From positions 248,001 to 312,000 of the forward strand of contig NZ_CALJHY010000011.1 of the NCBI RefSeq assembly GCF_937770335.1: a stretch of DNA of 64,000 bases. Direction: 5' to 3'. The translations under genes were made by a program, and so were the position numbers. This document shows, piece after piece, positions 10,722 to 20,155 of the stretch (its first letter is position 1; every line of letters begins with the position of its first letter). Source of the DNA: an uncultured Glaciecola sp. Lineage in GTDB: Bacteria > Pseudomonadota > Gammaproteobacteria > Enterobacterales > Alteromonadaceae. The notes under the pieces were generated by a model. That model did not search any database. It saw only the letters and a program-made list of their open reading frames with translations, and was not told the DNA's origin.

Positions 10722-11240
10722 CTAACTGTCCGTTATTCGGTCGAGTTTTGTTTCGATTTCGTTAGCAAGTTTAATCATAAACTTCATCTTGGCTAACTCT
10801 TGCGCTGCGGCTTGATTATTTTCGTCTGTGTTGTGTGACAATAACTCACAAATGACTTTTTCTTGTGTAACCAAAATATTAAAATTGTCAGTAACCAGTT
10901 TTTCTAACGCTTCTTCGGTGCTAGCATCGTCCAATGATTCACGCCACTCCATTTGTTCCATTAAGAATTCAACATCACCTACTGTGTCTTGTTCACTTGG
11001 TAACTCAACACCGCGTACGATTAACAAATGCTCACCTCTTAATACAGGCGATTTGAGTACCGAATAAGCATCGTTAACTTGTGAATTTTTAGTGAGGTAC
11101 AGTCGTTTTTGCTGTTCACTTGCACTGGCAAATCGATCTGGATGGGTCAACTTTTGAAGTGTTTGATAGTGTTCTTTAAGCTTAATTAGGTCTATCACAA
11201 ACTGTTCAGGTAGGTTATATAACTCAAAGTAATTCATCAT
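10722..11240 (-). CDS. hscB: Fe-S cluster co-chaperone HscB (J protein)
   Basis: J-domain co-chaperone that brings IscU to HscA and stimulates its ATPase. The J domain is at the N-terminus (MMNYFELYNLPEQF) with the HPD motif at residues 33-35 (LTHPDRFAS). The C-terminal three-helix domain binds IscU. At 172 residues it matches the family. This is the first intact gene bordering the indel-rich block that begins in iscA. Confidence 0.96.
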   Translation of the reverse strand: MMNYFELYNLPEQFVIDLIKLKEHYQTLQKLTHPDRFASASEQQKRLYLTKNSQVNDAYSVLKSPVLRGEHLLIVRGVELPSEQDTVGDVEFLMEQMEWRESLDDASTEEALEKLVTDNFNILVTQEKVICELLSHNTDENNQAAAQELAKMKFMIKLANEIETKLDRITDS

Positions 11241-11270
11241 ACAGAAGCCTTGCTTTGGAAAAAGAAGAAG

Positions 11271-11294
11271 GCGCTAATCCGCTAAGATTAGCGC
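11271..11294 (-). other. Strong hairpin between iscA and hscB
   Basis: GCGCTAATC (11271-11279) and GATTAGCGC (11286-11294) form a perfect 9-bp stem with a 6-nt loop. On the coding (minus) strand the stem is followed by the pyrimidine-rich CTTCTTCTTTTTCC. It sits between the iscA stop and the hscB start, where it could act as a leaky terminator or an mRNA processing/stability element separating iscRSUA from hscBA-fdx. No function is proven by sequence alone. Confidence 0.6.
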
Positions 11295-11306
11295 TAAAAG
11301 AAAAAA

Positions 11307-11634
11307 CTATACGTTTGAAGCTTTCGCCACAACCACATTCGCCGTTAGCGTTTGGGTTGTTAAATTGAAAAACCTTCATTGAGGCCTTCTTTACCAAAAT
11401 CTAATTCAGTACCATCGAGATATGCCAGACTTTTTACCGTCAATAATAATGTTGACACCATTATCTTCAAACATTTCATCGCCAGGATTTAAGCCATCAA
11501 CAAATTCAAGTACATAAGCTAGGCCAGAGCAGCCAGTAGTCTTGACACCCAAGCGCAAACCTAAGCCAGAACCACGGCTGTCTAAAAATGATTTTTGCAC
11601 GAACAGCAGCGGCGTCAGTTACCTTAATACCCAC
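11307..11634 (-). CDS. iscA: Fe-S assembly protein IscA (frame broken by four single-base insertions)
   Basis: A-type Fe-S carrier protein. As given, only the segment 11406-11600 is open. Removing one base from each of four homopolymers (forward-strand runs at 11314-11316, 11368-11372, 11431-11435 and 11592-11596) restores a continuous protein. It runs from a GTG at 634 (preceded by AAGGAG) to a TAG at 11307, ending [10 protein letters not shown]. The restored protein is 107 residues, the same as E. coli IscA. Cluster cysteines are present in TTGCSG and ECGCGESF. I regard the breaks as sequence errors, not gene decay. Confidence 0.9.
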
Positions 11635-11704
11635 TCAGATACTCCTTAATTTATATAATTAATTTTTGTTACTAGCAATCCTGGTAAAAAATCGAACTAC
11701 AATA

Positions 11705-12089
11705 TTAAGCGCTATGCTTCTTTTTGTAATCTGCAACAGCTGCTTTAATGGCATCTTCTGCCAAAATTGAGCAGTGAATTTTCACTGGAGGGTAATGCTA
11801 ATTCTTCGGCAATATGAGTATTTTTAATCAATACTGCTTCGTCAATACTTTTACCCTTTACCCATTCAGTCACGAGAGAGCTTGAGGCAATAGCAGAACC
11901 ACATCCATAGGTTTTGAACTTAGCATCTTCGATGATACCGTTCGGACCTATTTTAAGTTGAAGCTTCATCACATCACCACATGCAGGTGCACCGACCATA
12001 CCTGTTGCAACAGTTGGGTCATTCTTATCAAATCCGCCAACATTACGAGGATTCTCGTAATGGTCAATTACTTTTTCACTATAAGCCAT
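11705..12089 (-). CDS. iscU: Fe-S cluster scaffold IscU (one frameshift near the C-terminus)
   Basis: IscU is the scaffold on which IscS-derived sulfur and iron form [2Fe-2S] clusters. The start MAYSEKVIDHYENPRN at 12089 is the family start; an in-frame ATG nine codons upstream is disregarded. Cys37 (APACGDV) and Cys63 (YGCGSA) are visible. An extra C in the CCC run (forward GGG at 11790-11792) shifts the frame. Removing it gives LPPVKIHCSILAEDAIK with Cys106 and a TAA at 11705, for 127 residues. The 177-nt gap to iscS is much larger than the short iscS-iscU spacer of E. coli. Confidence 0.93.
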
Positions 12090-12181
12090 GATTTTGCCCT
12101 TAATGTTTTGCGTCATAAAAATACTTTTTTTAGTACAAAAATATTTTATATCGCTATTTTAAACTAATTAAACTATTTTTT

Positions 12182-12207
12182 GTAACTAGGCAATATTACC
12201 TAGTTAC
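12182..12207. other. Perfect inverted repeat in the iscS-iscU spacer
   Basis: GTAACTAGG (12182-12190) and CCTAGTTAC (12199-12207) form a 9-bp stem with an 8-nt AT-rich loop. On the minus strand it is followed by AAAAAATAG rather than a U-tract, so it is not a standard terminator. It could be a processing or stability hairpin in the isc mRNA. The spacer is inside the error-prone block, but the arms match perfectly. Confidence 0.5.
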
Positions 12208-12266
12208 CTCACTTCTTGCTACTTCAACTCAGACCCGTTTTGCGTTTTGCTATGCTTATTAAAAAC

Positions 12267-13490
12267 CTAGTGAGACGCCCATTTAACGGTACTTAAGTCG
12301 ATGCCTTCTTTGTACATATCCCAAAGTGGAGACATTTCGCGAAGCTTATGAATCGCATTACGAATAACGCCAATCACGTAATCTATTTCCTCTTCGGTCG
12401 TAAAACGACCTAGACTGAAGCGAATTGAGCTGTGTGCTAATTCATCGTTCAGACCAAGCGCACGCAGCACGTAAGATGGCTCTAAACTCGCAGATGTGCA
12501 GGCTGAGCCTGAAGAAACAGCCATATCTTTAAGTGCCATGATCAATGATTCACCTTCAACATAGGCAAAAACTAACGTTCAAGTTGTGCGCTACACGGTT
12601 ATCTGCATCACCATTTAGATATACAGCTTCCATATCTTTAACGCATTATATAACTTGTCACGCAGCATTTTTATGCGTTCGGTTTTCTGTCGCCATTTCT
12701 TCTTTAGCTAAACGGAAAGCTTCACCCATCCCTACTATTTGATGAGTTGCAAGGGTGCCAGACCGCATGCCGCGTTCATGGCACCGCCGTGTATTTGCGC
12801 TTCAATACGAACCCGTGGTTTACGCGATACATACAATGCGCCGATACCTTTAGGACCATAAGTTTTATGAGCACAGAAGGACATCAAATCAACATTTAAT
12901 TCTTGCAAATCAATAGGTACTTTACCTGTACTTTGAGCTGCATCAACGTGGAACAAAATCTTACGAGCACGACATATCTTGCCAATGGCCCCGATGTCTT
13001 GAATAACACCAATTTCATTATTAACATGCATGATGCTAACTAATACTGTGTCATCACGCATTTCAGCTTGAAGCTTGTCTAAATCTACCAGACCACTTGG
13101 TTCAGGCGTCATGTAAGTCACTTCGAAACCTTCACGTTCTAACTGACGAGTTGTGTCCAGCACTGCTTTATGTTCAGTTTTTACCGTAATTATGTGCTTG
13201 CCACGCTTTTGGTAAAATATTGCAGCACCTTTAATAGCCAAGTTGTTTGACTCTGTTGCGCCTGATGTAAATACGATTTCACGTGGATCCGCATTTATGA
13301 GGTCCGCAATTTGATTTCTTGCAATGTCTACTGCTTCTTCAGCGACCCAACCAAAATGGTGAGAACGTGAAGCTGGATTACCGAAATTACCTTCATTGGT
13401 TAGGCACTCTTTCATTTTTTCGGCGACACGAGGGTCAACAGGTGTGGTTGACGAATAATCTAAATAGATTGGTAACTTAATATTGCTCAT
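12267..13490 (-). CDS. iscS: Cysteine desulfurase IscS (four compensating indels)
   Basis: PLP enzyme that converts cysteine to alanine and supplies persulfide sulfur to IscU and tRNA thiolation. The N-terminal part ([20 protein letters not shown]) is intact to about 12.78 kb and includes the PLP lysine in [10 protein letters not shown]. The C-terminal part from 12545 contains the catalytic cysteine in [12 protein letters not shown]. Between them four indels (a lost G near 12780, an extra base at 12678, a lost base at 12648 and an extra base near 12567) cancel in frame. Correcting them restores [20 protein letters not shown] and [13 protein letters not shown], giving 407 residues against 404 in E. 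coli. Confidence 0.93.
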
Positions 13491-13525
13491 TATCGCTCCG
13501 ATTAAAGTTGCATACTGATTTCAAT

Positions 13526-13995
13526 TCACTTACTAGGTTTTTTGCCGCCCGCTTTGTTTACATCTTGACGGCCGGCCACTTCTTTTACTTCACTTGTCTT
13601 CATTAATTCCCCAATGCTGATACCATTGAGAAATTGACTAATTCTATCGCTTAGGTCTTGCCACAATGTATGTGTCAAGCAACGCTCACCACCTTGGCAA
13701 TCTGCTTGGCCTTGGCAACGAGTCGCATCAACTGACTCATCTACGGCACGTATTACTTCGCCTATCGCAATGTCAGCAGCCGCTCTACCTAACTTATAAC
13801 CACCGCCAGGAACCCCCTGACACTTGATACGAGTTGTTCTTTACGTAAGCGAGCGAATAATTGTTCTAAATAAGATAACGAAATTTCTTGACGCTCTGAA
13901 ATATCGGCTAACGAAACGGGTCCATTACGTGAATGCAGAGCTACGTCGAGCATTGCGGTAACCCGCCAATAACGACCTTTTGATGTCAGCTTCAT
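13526..13995 (-). CDS. iscR: Fe-S sensing transcription factor IscR (frame broken)
   Basis: Rrf2-family repressor that binds a [2Fe-2S] cluster and controls the isc operon. The winged helix (MKLTSKGRY to [19 protein letters not shown]) is followed by a +2 shift (extra G and extra T near 13816). Corrected, it reads [20 protein letters not shown] and carries the cluster ligands in [17 protein letters not shown]. Near residue 10 Trp-Arg replaces the usual single Ala (GRYAVTAML); three in-frame single-base insertions explain this. Corrected length is 154 residues. It starts at 13995, 35 nt before iscS on the transcript. Confidence 0.92.
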
Positions 13996-14049
13996 ACTTC
14001 CCTCATTGCGTTGGACAGCCAATAGGCTTCGAATTGATACGTATATTTT

Positions 14050-14100
14050 ATAACCTGAGTAAATTTGTCAAGTATATACCCGAGTATTTTAGTAGGTTAT
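14050..14100 (-). promoter_or_regulatory. isc operon promoter with two abutting IscR type-1-like operators
   Basis: Two imperfect 25-26 bp dyads lie end to end upstream of iscR. The distal one (14076-14100) begins ATAACC and ends CGGGTAT. The proximal one (14050-14075) begins ATACTTGAC and ends CAGGTTAT. Both fit the E. coli type-1 IscR pattern ATA-S-YY-GACT-N5-AGTC-RR-S-TAT with a few mismatches. The proximal site is one base too long, explained by one more homopolymer insertion. It contains a TTGACA -35 (14071..14066), with AT-rich -10 sequence (TATAAAATATAC) after it, so bound IscR would block RNA polymerase. Confidence 0.75.
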
Positions 14101-14925
14101 TATATACTCGGGTCAAAGGCCTCTGCAGCCGCTTTCTTGAATACCGGTGAGATACCTGTTTCCGCGAAGTCTTCAACACCTAATCTAGGAATAGATTCAC
14201 TACACACATCGCCGCCCAGTGATTGTATAACCTTACACATTTCTTCTACTTTGGTATCCATTTGATGGACATGTTCGAGCATTATACCCATTGCGTTTGC
14301 TACGGGGGTCTGGATTTTCCTCACTCACTGCATACGCATCAAATCCATATTTCTCGGCTATCGCTTTGCGCTTATGCTTTGTTTCTGGCGACGCTTCTTG
14401 AGTATTTACTTTTTGCAGTAAATTGCGCCCTGGTATGCCAACGCATGTCGCGTTTTCTGGAACATCTTTTACAACAACCGAATTCGATCCTATTCGCGCA
14501 TTCTTGCCGATAATAATAGGACCGAGCACCTGCGCTCCTGCACCGACGACTGAATGATCCTCGAGTGTTGGATGACGTTTGCCTGCTTTCCAACTCGTTC
14601 CGCCTAATGTAACGCCATGATATAGAGTCACATCGTTACCAACGACAGCGGTTTTCTCCGATTACCACCCCCATCCCGTGGTCAATAAAAACTCGGCGTC
14701 CAAATTGTGCCCCCGGATGGATTTCGATACCGGTTAAAAAACGTGAAATATTCGATAGAAAGCGTGCGATCCAGTGAAGCTTCCACTTCCATAACTGATG
14801 ACCAAACCCGATGCATTCCAAATCGCATGCAAGCCTGGGTAGTTGAATAAAACTTCCATCGTATTCCTAGCTGCAGGATCTCGATGGAATACACTTTTAA
14901 TATCTTCACGAATTCGACTTAACAT
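14100..14925 (-). CDS. cysE: Serine O-acetyltransferase CysE (four single-base insertions)
   Basis: Hexapeptide-repeat acetyltransferase making O-acetylserine, the precursor of cysteine. Five overlapping fragments in different frames join when one base is removed from four runs: GGAATG and CGGGTT near 14815-14825, AAAACC near 14655, and CCCCC near 14307. The result reads [34 protein letters not shown] and [12 protein letters not shown] without interruption. It is 273 residues, the E. coli length. The ATG shares a base with the trmJ stop (TAATG). Its place between trmJ and iscR puts cysteine supply next to the desulfurase. Confidence 0.92.
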
Positions 14926-15661
14926 TACTTTTTGCTTCCACTCGTTTTATCTATTGAGGCTAATATGCCACGTAAAATATTTAACTCTTGAACTTCTGGG
15001 CGAGCCCGATTAAATAACCGACGAAGCTTCGTCATTACCATACCCGGATGATTGGCCACGATGAAATTGACGTCTTTTAAAGTTTTTTCAAGATGCACAT
15101 AAAAACGCTCTAAATCTTCACTTAACGGATATTCTGCCTTAGCTGATGGCGCATGTTGCAATGCTTCGATATCCAAATGATTAACTCGAATCTCGTAACA
15201 AAGTGTTTTGTACCGCAGCGGCGATATTTAAGGAACTATAATCGGGGGTTAGCGGGAATACAAACATGAAAATGGCATTGTTGTAATTCTTCATTGCTCA
15301 ACCCATTATTTTCACGCCCAAACACTAATGCGACAGGGTATTTTTCGGCTTCAAGAACCAACTTATGCCCACATTCTCGCGGTGTCAGCATAGGCCAAGG
15401 TAGCGTTCTTGAACGTGCAGAAGTTCCCACAACTAAACCGCAGTCGCTAACCGCCTCCTCGAGCGTATTCACAATTATTGCATTAGCCAGCACATCATCA
15501 GCTGCACCGGCAGCTAGTGCCCTAGACTTGCCATCAGGTGGCGATATAGGATCAACTAAATACAATGAGTTGAGCCCCATTGTTTTCATTGCACGAGCCG
15601 CTGAGCCAATATTACCTGTATGACTGGTGCTGACTAAAACAATTCGAATATCTGCAAGCAT
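14925..15661 (-). CDS. trmJ: tRNA Cm32/Um32 methyltransferase TrmJ (two single-base insertions)
   Basis: SPOUT-class enzyme that 2'-O-methylates position 32 of tRNAs. The N-terminal half ([45 protein letters not shown]-type region) is intact to about 15.24 kb. The C-terminal half ([41 protein letters not shown]) continues from 15176 in another frame. Removing one C from CCCCC and one A from CAAAAC restores [20 protein letters not shown] across the gap. Corrected length is 244 residues against 246 in E. coli. It heads the trmJ-cysE-isc block. Confidence 0.93.
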
Positions 15662-15960
15662 TGACGTATTCCGTTGAATTTGAATAATTAAAATAGAGTA
15701 ATAACAATAATAAAATGGTGAATAAGGGTTACTAGCCGTTACCCCTGAACGGATATTACACCCACTAACTGCAAGTCATATCAGATCAGATTAGGACTAT
15801 TTATGTTAGCTCTGGATCCGCACCCTAACTATTTGGTTGACGCTTTTTTAAGGGCGCAAAGGTTATCACAACCGATAATAACTGTCTTTTGCAAAAAAGT
15901 AATAAAATATACATGCAATAGGTAAGATTGTTAATCACAATAGTGATTGAGGATGCTTAG
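15662..15960. other. Intergenic region between the sensor kinase and trmJ
   Basis: About 300 bp without a recognisable gene. It must hold the trmJ promoter on the minus strand, but I see no convincing -35/-10 pair or terminator for the kinase gene. A 40-codon frame on the plus strand (15803-15925) has an AGGA six bases before its ATG but resembles nothing I know. The region lies within the indel-rich block, so short frames are unreliable. Confidence 0.5.
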
Positions 15961-18900
15961 CTACCCGATAATACGCTTAATCTCAGCGATAAGGGCATCA
16001 ATTTTGGGTACTACGTCAGCAAAAACAAGGTTGCCATTCTTGATATTAGTTTCAAGTTCAGTCGCTTTTCTACTTAACTCAGAAAATCCGAATAGATGTG
16101 CCGCGCCAGAAAGTCTGTGAGCAAGAGACCGTAACGCGTCGAGTTCTTGTTTTTCACTTTCGATGCTAAATTGCTGAAGCTCATTTATCAGACTTGTTTT
16201 GAATTCACTTACTAAATCGGACATGTCAACATTACCAAGAAGCGAATTTGCTTGGCGCATTGAGTCAGTATCGTTAGTATTGAAAAATGTTGCAATGGTC
16301 GAAATCAGTAATTGTCGGTCAATGGGTTTTTGAATATAACCATCGAAGCCAATCGAAAAGTATTCGTCAACTTCGTTTGTCATTGCATTTGCGGTTAATG
16401 CAATAATTGGCTTTTCACAACCCAATTCGCGCAATACTTTATAAGCTTGTAAGCCATCCATTTTAGGCATTTGAATGTCCATCAGAATCACTTCAGGAAA
16501 GTGCTCATTTATAAAGTTTAATAGCCTCAAACCCATCTGACTGCAGAGTATACTGTTAGACCTAACTTGGTCAGTAGACGCGAAATTAGGCGGCGATTGT
16601 CAACGTGGTCTTCAGCAAGCAGTATCTTTCCTTGAAACAAAGGTTTTGACGACGAATTAGTTAAGTCAATATTCGCTAATGGCGTTTCAAATCCCTGCAC
16701 AATTGATGGCATTATCATACTAAATGTAAACACACTTCCTCTGTCGACCTCACTCTCAACCGTAATATTCCCAGACATTAGAACAGCAAGTTGATTTGAT
16801 AAATGCAGACCCAGACCCAGAACCACCAAAACGTCGCCGTATACTACTATCACCTTGCGTAAAACTACCAAATATTTGCTTAATTTGATCTTGAGAAATA
16901 CCAATTCCAGTGTCTTCAACGTGAAATATTAAACGATCATCTTCTATCAAAATTCGTAATTTAACATGCCCTCTCATAGTGAATTTAAGCGCATTAGATA
17001 ACAGATTTATTAATATTTGTTTTAGGCGCAAGCCATCAACATTGATAATAAAGGGGATTGGTAAGTTTTCAATTAAACTAAATGAAAGCCCCTTAACTCT
17101 GGCTTGCATGGAGAACATCGTATTGATATTAAGCAATAATACATGTAAATCTTGAGGCGCATATTCAAGTTCAAATTTATTCTCTTTCAATTTTTGTCAA
17201 ATCGAGAATATCGTTCAATAACGCTAGCAAATAAAGACTACTATCGTGGATGATTTCAACTTCTTTATAAATATCTTGTGGTTGCACATCGCGACAAATA
17301 ATGGCTTCGGCCTGACCTATTACGGTAGTCAAAGGGGTACGTATTTCATGACTCATATTTGCAAGAAATTGTGTTTTTATGCGATTTGCGACTGCCAACT
17401 TTTCTGACTCTAGAGCTATGTCTGAGGTTTTTTCTGCAACCTGACGCTCCAATTCAATCAGCGCTCTTTTTTGACGCTGCATATAATACAGGCCACCTAA
17501 TGATATCAGTGAGGCGTAAACAACAAACATCCACCAACGTTCCCAGAAAGGGATCCCTATAGTGAGATTTACCGATAATTCATTCTCATACCAAAGGTCG
17601 TCTTTTATTTTTGCTTTAACACGAAATACATAATCGCCACCATCTAGATTAGTATACGTGGCAGTACTATTGTTGCCATTTTCAATCCAATCTTGGTCAA
17701 AGCCTTGCAGAAAATAGCTATATTGAATTTGTCTCGCATTTAAAAGGTCAAGAGTCGCAAATTCAAATTTAATATTACTTTGGTCATAGTTCAGCTTTAT
17801 GCCTTGGTCTTTTATTTGCTTGATATTATATAGTTTGGGTGAGCCCAAGACTTCAAAATTTGTTAGCTCTGTATTTTCATCTAGTCTACGATTTTTCACC
17901 GACGCGGGAGAGAAATAAGAAATGCCATCGCGACTAGATAGATAAATGGTGCTGTCTGACTTTCTGATTGTTGGGTTATAAAAGTATCGAGAGCCAGGCA
18001 ATCCGTCGCGCTTATCAAAATGCTGAAATTTACCGTCAGCCGGATTAAGTCGGCTAACACCAATTGGAGTCACTAACCATATGAGACCTGCGCTGTCCTC
18101 ATTAATGAAACGAATACCTTTATTTTCTCGTTCCAAAAAGTAATGACTGATGGCTCGTCTCTCTCCAGATTCTTCATCGACCAAATAGAGTCCTGTTTTA
18201 TTACTTATCCATAACTGACTCTTACTGTCTATATAAATTGAGTAGATAAAGTCATGGGGCTCAAGGTATTCACCGAGTGAGTCAGCAGGACTAATCAACT
18301 CTAACGCTTTGCGCTCGCTACTCCAGCGATACAAGGCATTATTAATTGCAACCCACATATCGTTGTTTGGGCCTAAATATAGATCCAAGGCCTCATAACC
18401 ATCTGTAAATTTATTATCTATTAAAATACTGTCGAATGATAAGTCGACTGAATTAATTATGAACAGCCGGTTAGGAGCTGCAACCCAAATATTATCAAGA
18501 GCATCTGCCTCCAAATCTTTAATGTCTTCAAAATCGTTCAGCCACATTTGCGGTGGCACGACCTCTATTTGCTTACCCTGTTGGTTCAATTTAAAAAGAC
18601 TTTGCGTGTCGGCATACCAAATTTCATCATTTGATGTTTGAGTGATATGTGCGATTGCAGGCCAATTTGTGTCAGTGTCAGTTTCACTATCGCTTAAATT
18701 AATAAGCTGATTAGTTTCAGGTATCCATCTATGTAAGCCAATTTGCGAGGTACCGACTAAAATACTGCCGTCGTTAATGGCTTTAAGTGAAAATGCAGTT
18801 TTTACTCGTTGATCCTCGAATGACCTAAATACGTTGGTTCGACTTATTCTATAGACACCTACCCCTTCACAGGTGAGCCAAATTGTTCCTTGCGAGTCTT

Positions 18901-19897
18901 GGAACAAGGTTTGACTGCATCTATCATCAAAGTCTAGCGGAACCTTTCTAAGCGTTTTATCAGCCTCGGTAAATGCAAAAACACCATAGTCGCTAGTTAT
19001 CCAATATTCACCAAAATCAGTGGCTATTATTGAATAAATCGGTCCCATATTGGTAACACTTGGGTTATCTATTACGCTAAATTCAGCGCGTTTATTATCG
19101 AAAAAAACAACACCATTTTGTGTGCCTAAATACAGATCACCACTTTGATTCGCTTCAATAACACGTATTTTGTTGCGTTTGGAAAGAAGTACACCTGGTT
19201 CCGGAAATAAATGAGAGAATGTCAGTGTAGAAGTGTTTAATTTATTGAGACCAAATTCAGTCGCTATCCATAATTCATTGGCTGTAGTTTGTTCTATATC
19301 CCATACTCGTTGATTAGAAATCCCCACCTTGCCTGTATTTTGCATGGAAACTTGTTCGAATTTTTGACTGTTGCGATCAAAACGATTGATACCGCCACTG
19401 AAAGTACCAAACCATAATGTATTGTTGATATCTTCGAAAATACGTTGAACTTTGGGAGAGCTGACCTTGTCGGGTGCATCTGGCGAATATGCATAATGGG
19501 TGAACGTTTGAGAGCGTAAATCGAATTCAATAGCCCCCCCACCCCAACTGCCTATCCAAAGATTGTCTTGGCTGTCTAAGATTAAATTTCCGGCGTTATC
19601 ATTTGGTAATGAGTTCGGATTACTTGGCTCATGTTGAAAAACAACCAGATTTTTCCCGTCATAACGAAAAATCCCATTATAACCGGTACCAAACCACAAA
19701 AACCCGTCATCATCTTGGACGATCGAAAAAATTATTGACGATGTGAAACCATCATTCTCGTTTAATAGCTCGGATTGGTATTCAGTTGCTGAAGCCTTGC
19801 ACATACTCAGCCACACAAATATCAACAAACAACAGGATTTTATTAACCTATTTATCAACAGAATACCTTTATGGATGGTAATGTCAGCAATATCCAT
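15961..19897 (-). CDS. Hybrid sensor histidine kinase with periplasmic propeller, REC and HPt domains (frame broken in the 3' part)
   Basis: A signal peptide (LIFVWLSMCKASA) precedes a long two-component propeller (Reg_prop repeats such as DDDGFLWFGTGYNGIFRYDG, about residues 45-740). A Y_Y_Y domain (SYFLQGFDQDWIENG) and a membrane helix near residue 800 follow. The HisKA box is FLANMSHEIRTPLTTVIGQ, then HATPase, a REC domain (LLAEDHVDNRRL, MDIQMPKMDG) and an HPt domain (LAHRLSGAAHLFGF). Four extra bases (near 17180, 16812, 16540 and 16520) break it; corrected length is about 1310 residues. Unlike many Bacteroidetes-type propeller kinases it has no AraC output domain, so the output must be a separate protein. 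The ligand is unknown. Confidence 0.88.
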
Positions 19898-20155
19898 GCT
19901 TAAGCTTGCCGCACGGCTTAATTAATACCACTGGATGTAATTGGTGATTGCCAATAACGTTTATTAAACAGGTAATACCACTTTTAAGCAGTATACCTGA
20001 ATTTGTGAGTTAAGAAAAACACCAATAGACCCATTCAGAGGTTTCTGTTAACCTATGCGCGATTTTTTGGGCATGCTATCGCACTCAAAGCGCTACACGC
20101 GCAGTTTTCGTCGGCATGACTCTACTGTTCTTTTTACAACTTGGTGGTTCTAACT
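19898..20155. promoter_or_regulatory. Divergent promoter region of sensor kinase and suhB
   Basis: This 258-bp region must contain promoters for both divergent genes. TAATACCACT occurs twice as a direct repeat at 19923-19932 and 19973-19982, 50 bp apart, upstream of the kinase gene. The second copy is part of the near-palindrome GGTAATACC. These could be operator sites; no clear -35/-10 pair could be assigned with confidence. Confidence 0.35.

Noticed and set aside
11307-17190. True pseudogenes in the isc operon, cysE, trmJ and the sensor kinase
   Set aside because: The indels are single-base, mostly in homopolymers, clustered in one block, and their reversal restores exact family lengths. 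Simultaneous loss of these core genes, with hscBA-fdx intact, is implausible.
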